Below the pieces are notes generated by a model that did no database searches, was not told where the DNA came from, and worked only from the letters and a program-made list of their open reading frames with translations. Both the position numbers and the translations under genes were made by a program. Of a stretch of DNA of 64,000 bases, positions 63,757-64,000 are shown piece after piece. This DNA comes from Latrodectus hesperus (Eukaryota > Arthropoda > Arachnida > Araneae > Theridiidae), in assembly GCA_037975125.1 (NCBI GenBank), contig CM075857.1, positions 93,000,626-93,064,625 on the forward strand, written 5' to 3'. Within the stretch, counting starts at the first letter, position 1. Every line of letters starts with the position of its first letter.

Positions 63757-64000
63757 GATGCCAAGGTGGTCTGTTGGTTTGGACGTCGTTCTCATTATCA
63801 GAAAGATCGCATTCGAATCCAGACTTCACCGAAGGTTATTCTTGTTTATTAAAAGTGATTGGGCAATGTTAAATAGAATGTGGTCGCAATGTCCTATAAG
63901 TGAAGTGATATCTCTGAGTGTGGCAGGTCACTGGGGAGTCTAGTGCTCTGGACCACTGCTTCTAAATTGAAAAGACTTCCACCCAATGGGTACAACCTAA
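63757..64000 (+). repeat. tRNA-derived SINE, cut by window end
   Basis: Head GGTGGTCTGTTGGTTTGGACG and GCATTCGAATCC, then ACCGAAGG and GTGGTCGCAATGTCC in the same order as the other members of the family. Confidence 0.65.

Overview
The window is AT-rich animal nuclear DNA, most likely from a spider. Three things point there: a long gene with typical GT/AG introns, many tRNA-derived SINEs and Tc1/mariner relics, and a decayed mitochondrial insert whose gene order (trnM, nad2, trnW, trnY, trnC, cox1 ... cox3, trnG, nad3, tRNA cluster, nad5, trnH, nad4) is the araneomorph-spider arrangement. The species cannot be named from this sequence alone.

The left half (2953-31805, + strand) holds the last 16 exons of one gene, a receptor-type tyrosine phosphatase of the R3 subtype (Ptp10D/PTPRB-like). 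All splice phases agree and give 644 residues: fibronectin-III ectodomain, one transmembrane helix, one PTP domain with the [10 protein letters not shown] active site, and a short tail ending in a YSNL motif. Its 5' exons lie to the left of the window. Its introns carry Tc1-like relics, SINEs, TA microsatellites and a 102-bp direct duplication.

From 32.2 to 49 kb is intergenic DNA full of mobile elements. A Tc1-like element (35.95-40.65 kb) was interrupted by a Ty1/copia retrotransposon with one 269-bp LTR and a gag-pol frame open as far as the start of RNase H. A later deletion apparently removed the copia 3' end and part of the Tc1 element. Further right are two nearly identical SINEs with clear target-site duplications and a 649-bp Tc1/mariner-type element that is almost a perfect palindrome.

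From about 49.2 to 56.85 kb is a NUMT, a nuclear copy of roughly half a mitochondrial genome. It is full of frameshifts and internal deletions. Within its nad4 relic are two back-to-back perfect hairpins (25-bp and 59-bp arms) arranged as if both ends of a break had folded back, been copied and been joined. The last 7 kb hold a third copy of the Tc1-like family, more SINEs and no recognised host gene.

The only gene that looks functional for the host is the phosphatase. No prokaryotic features (operons, CRISPR) are present. The novel-looking material is structural: the twin fold-back palindromes, the nested and deleted transposons and the palindromic mariner element.
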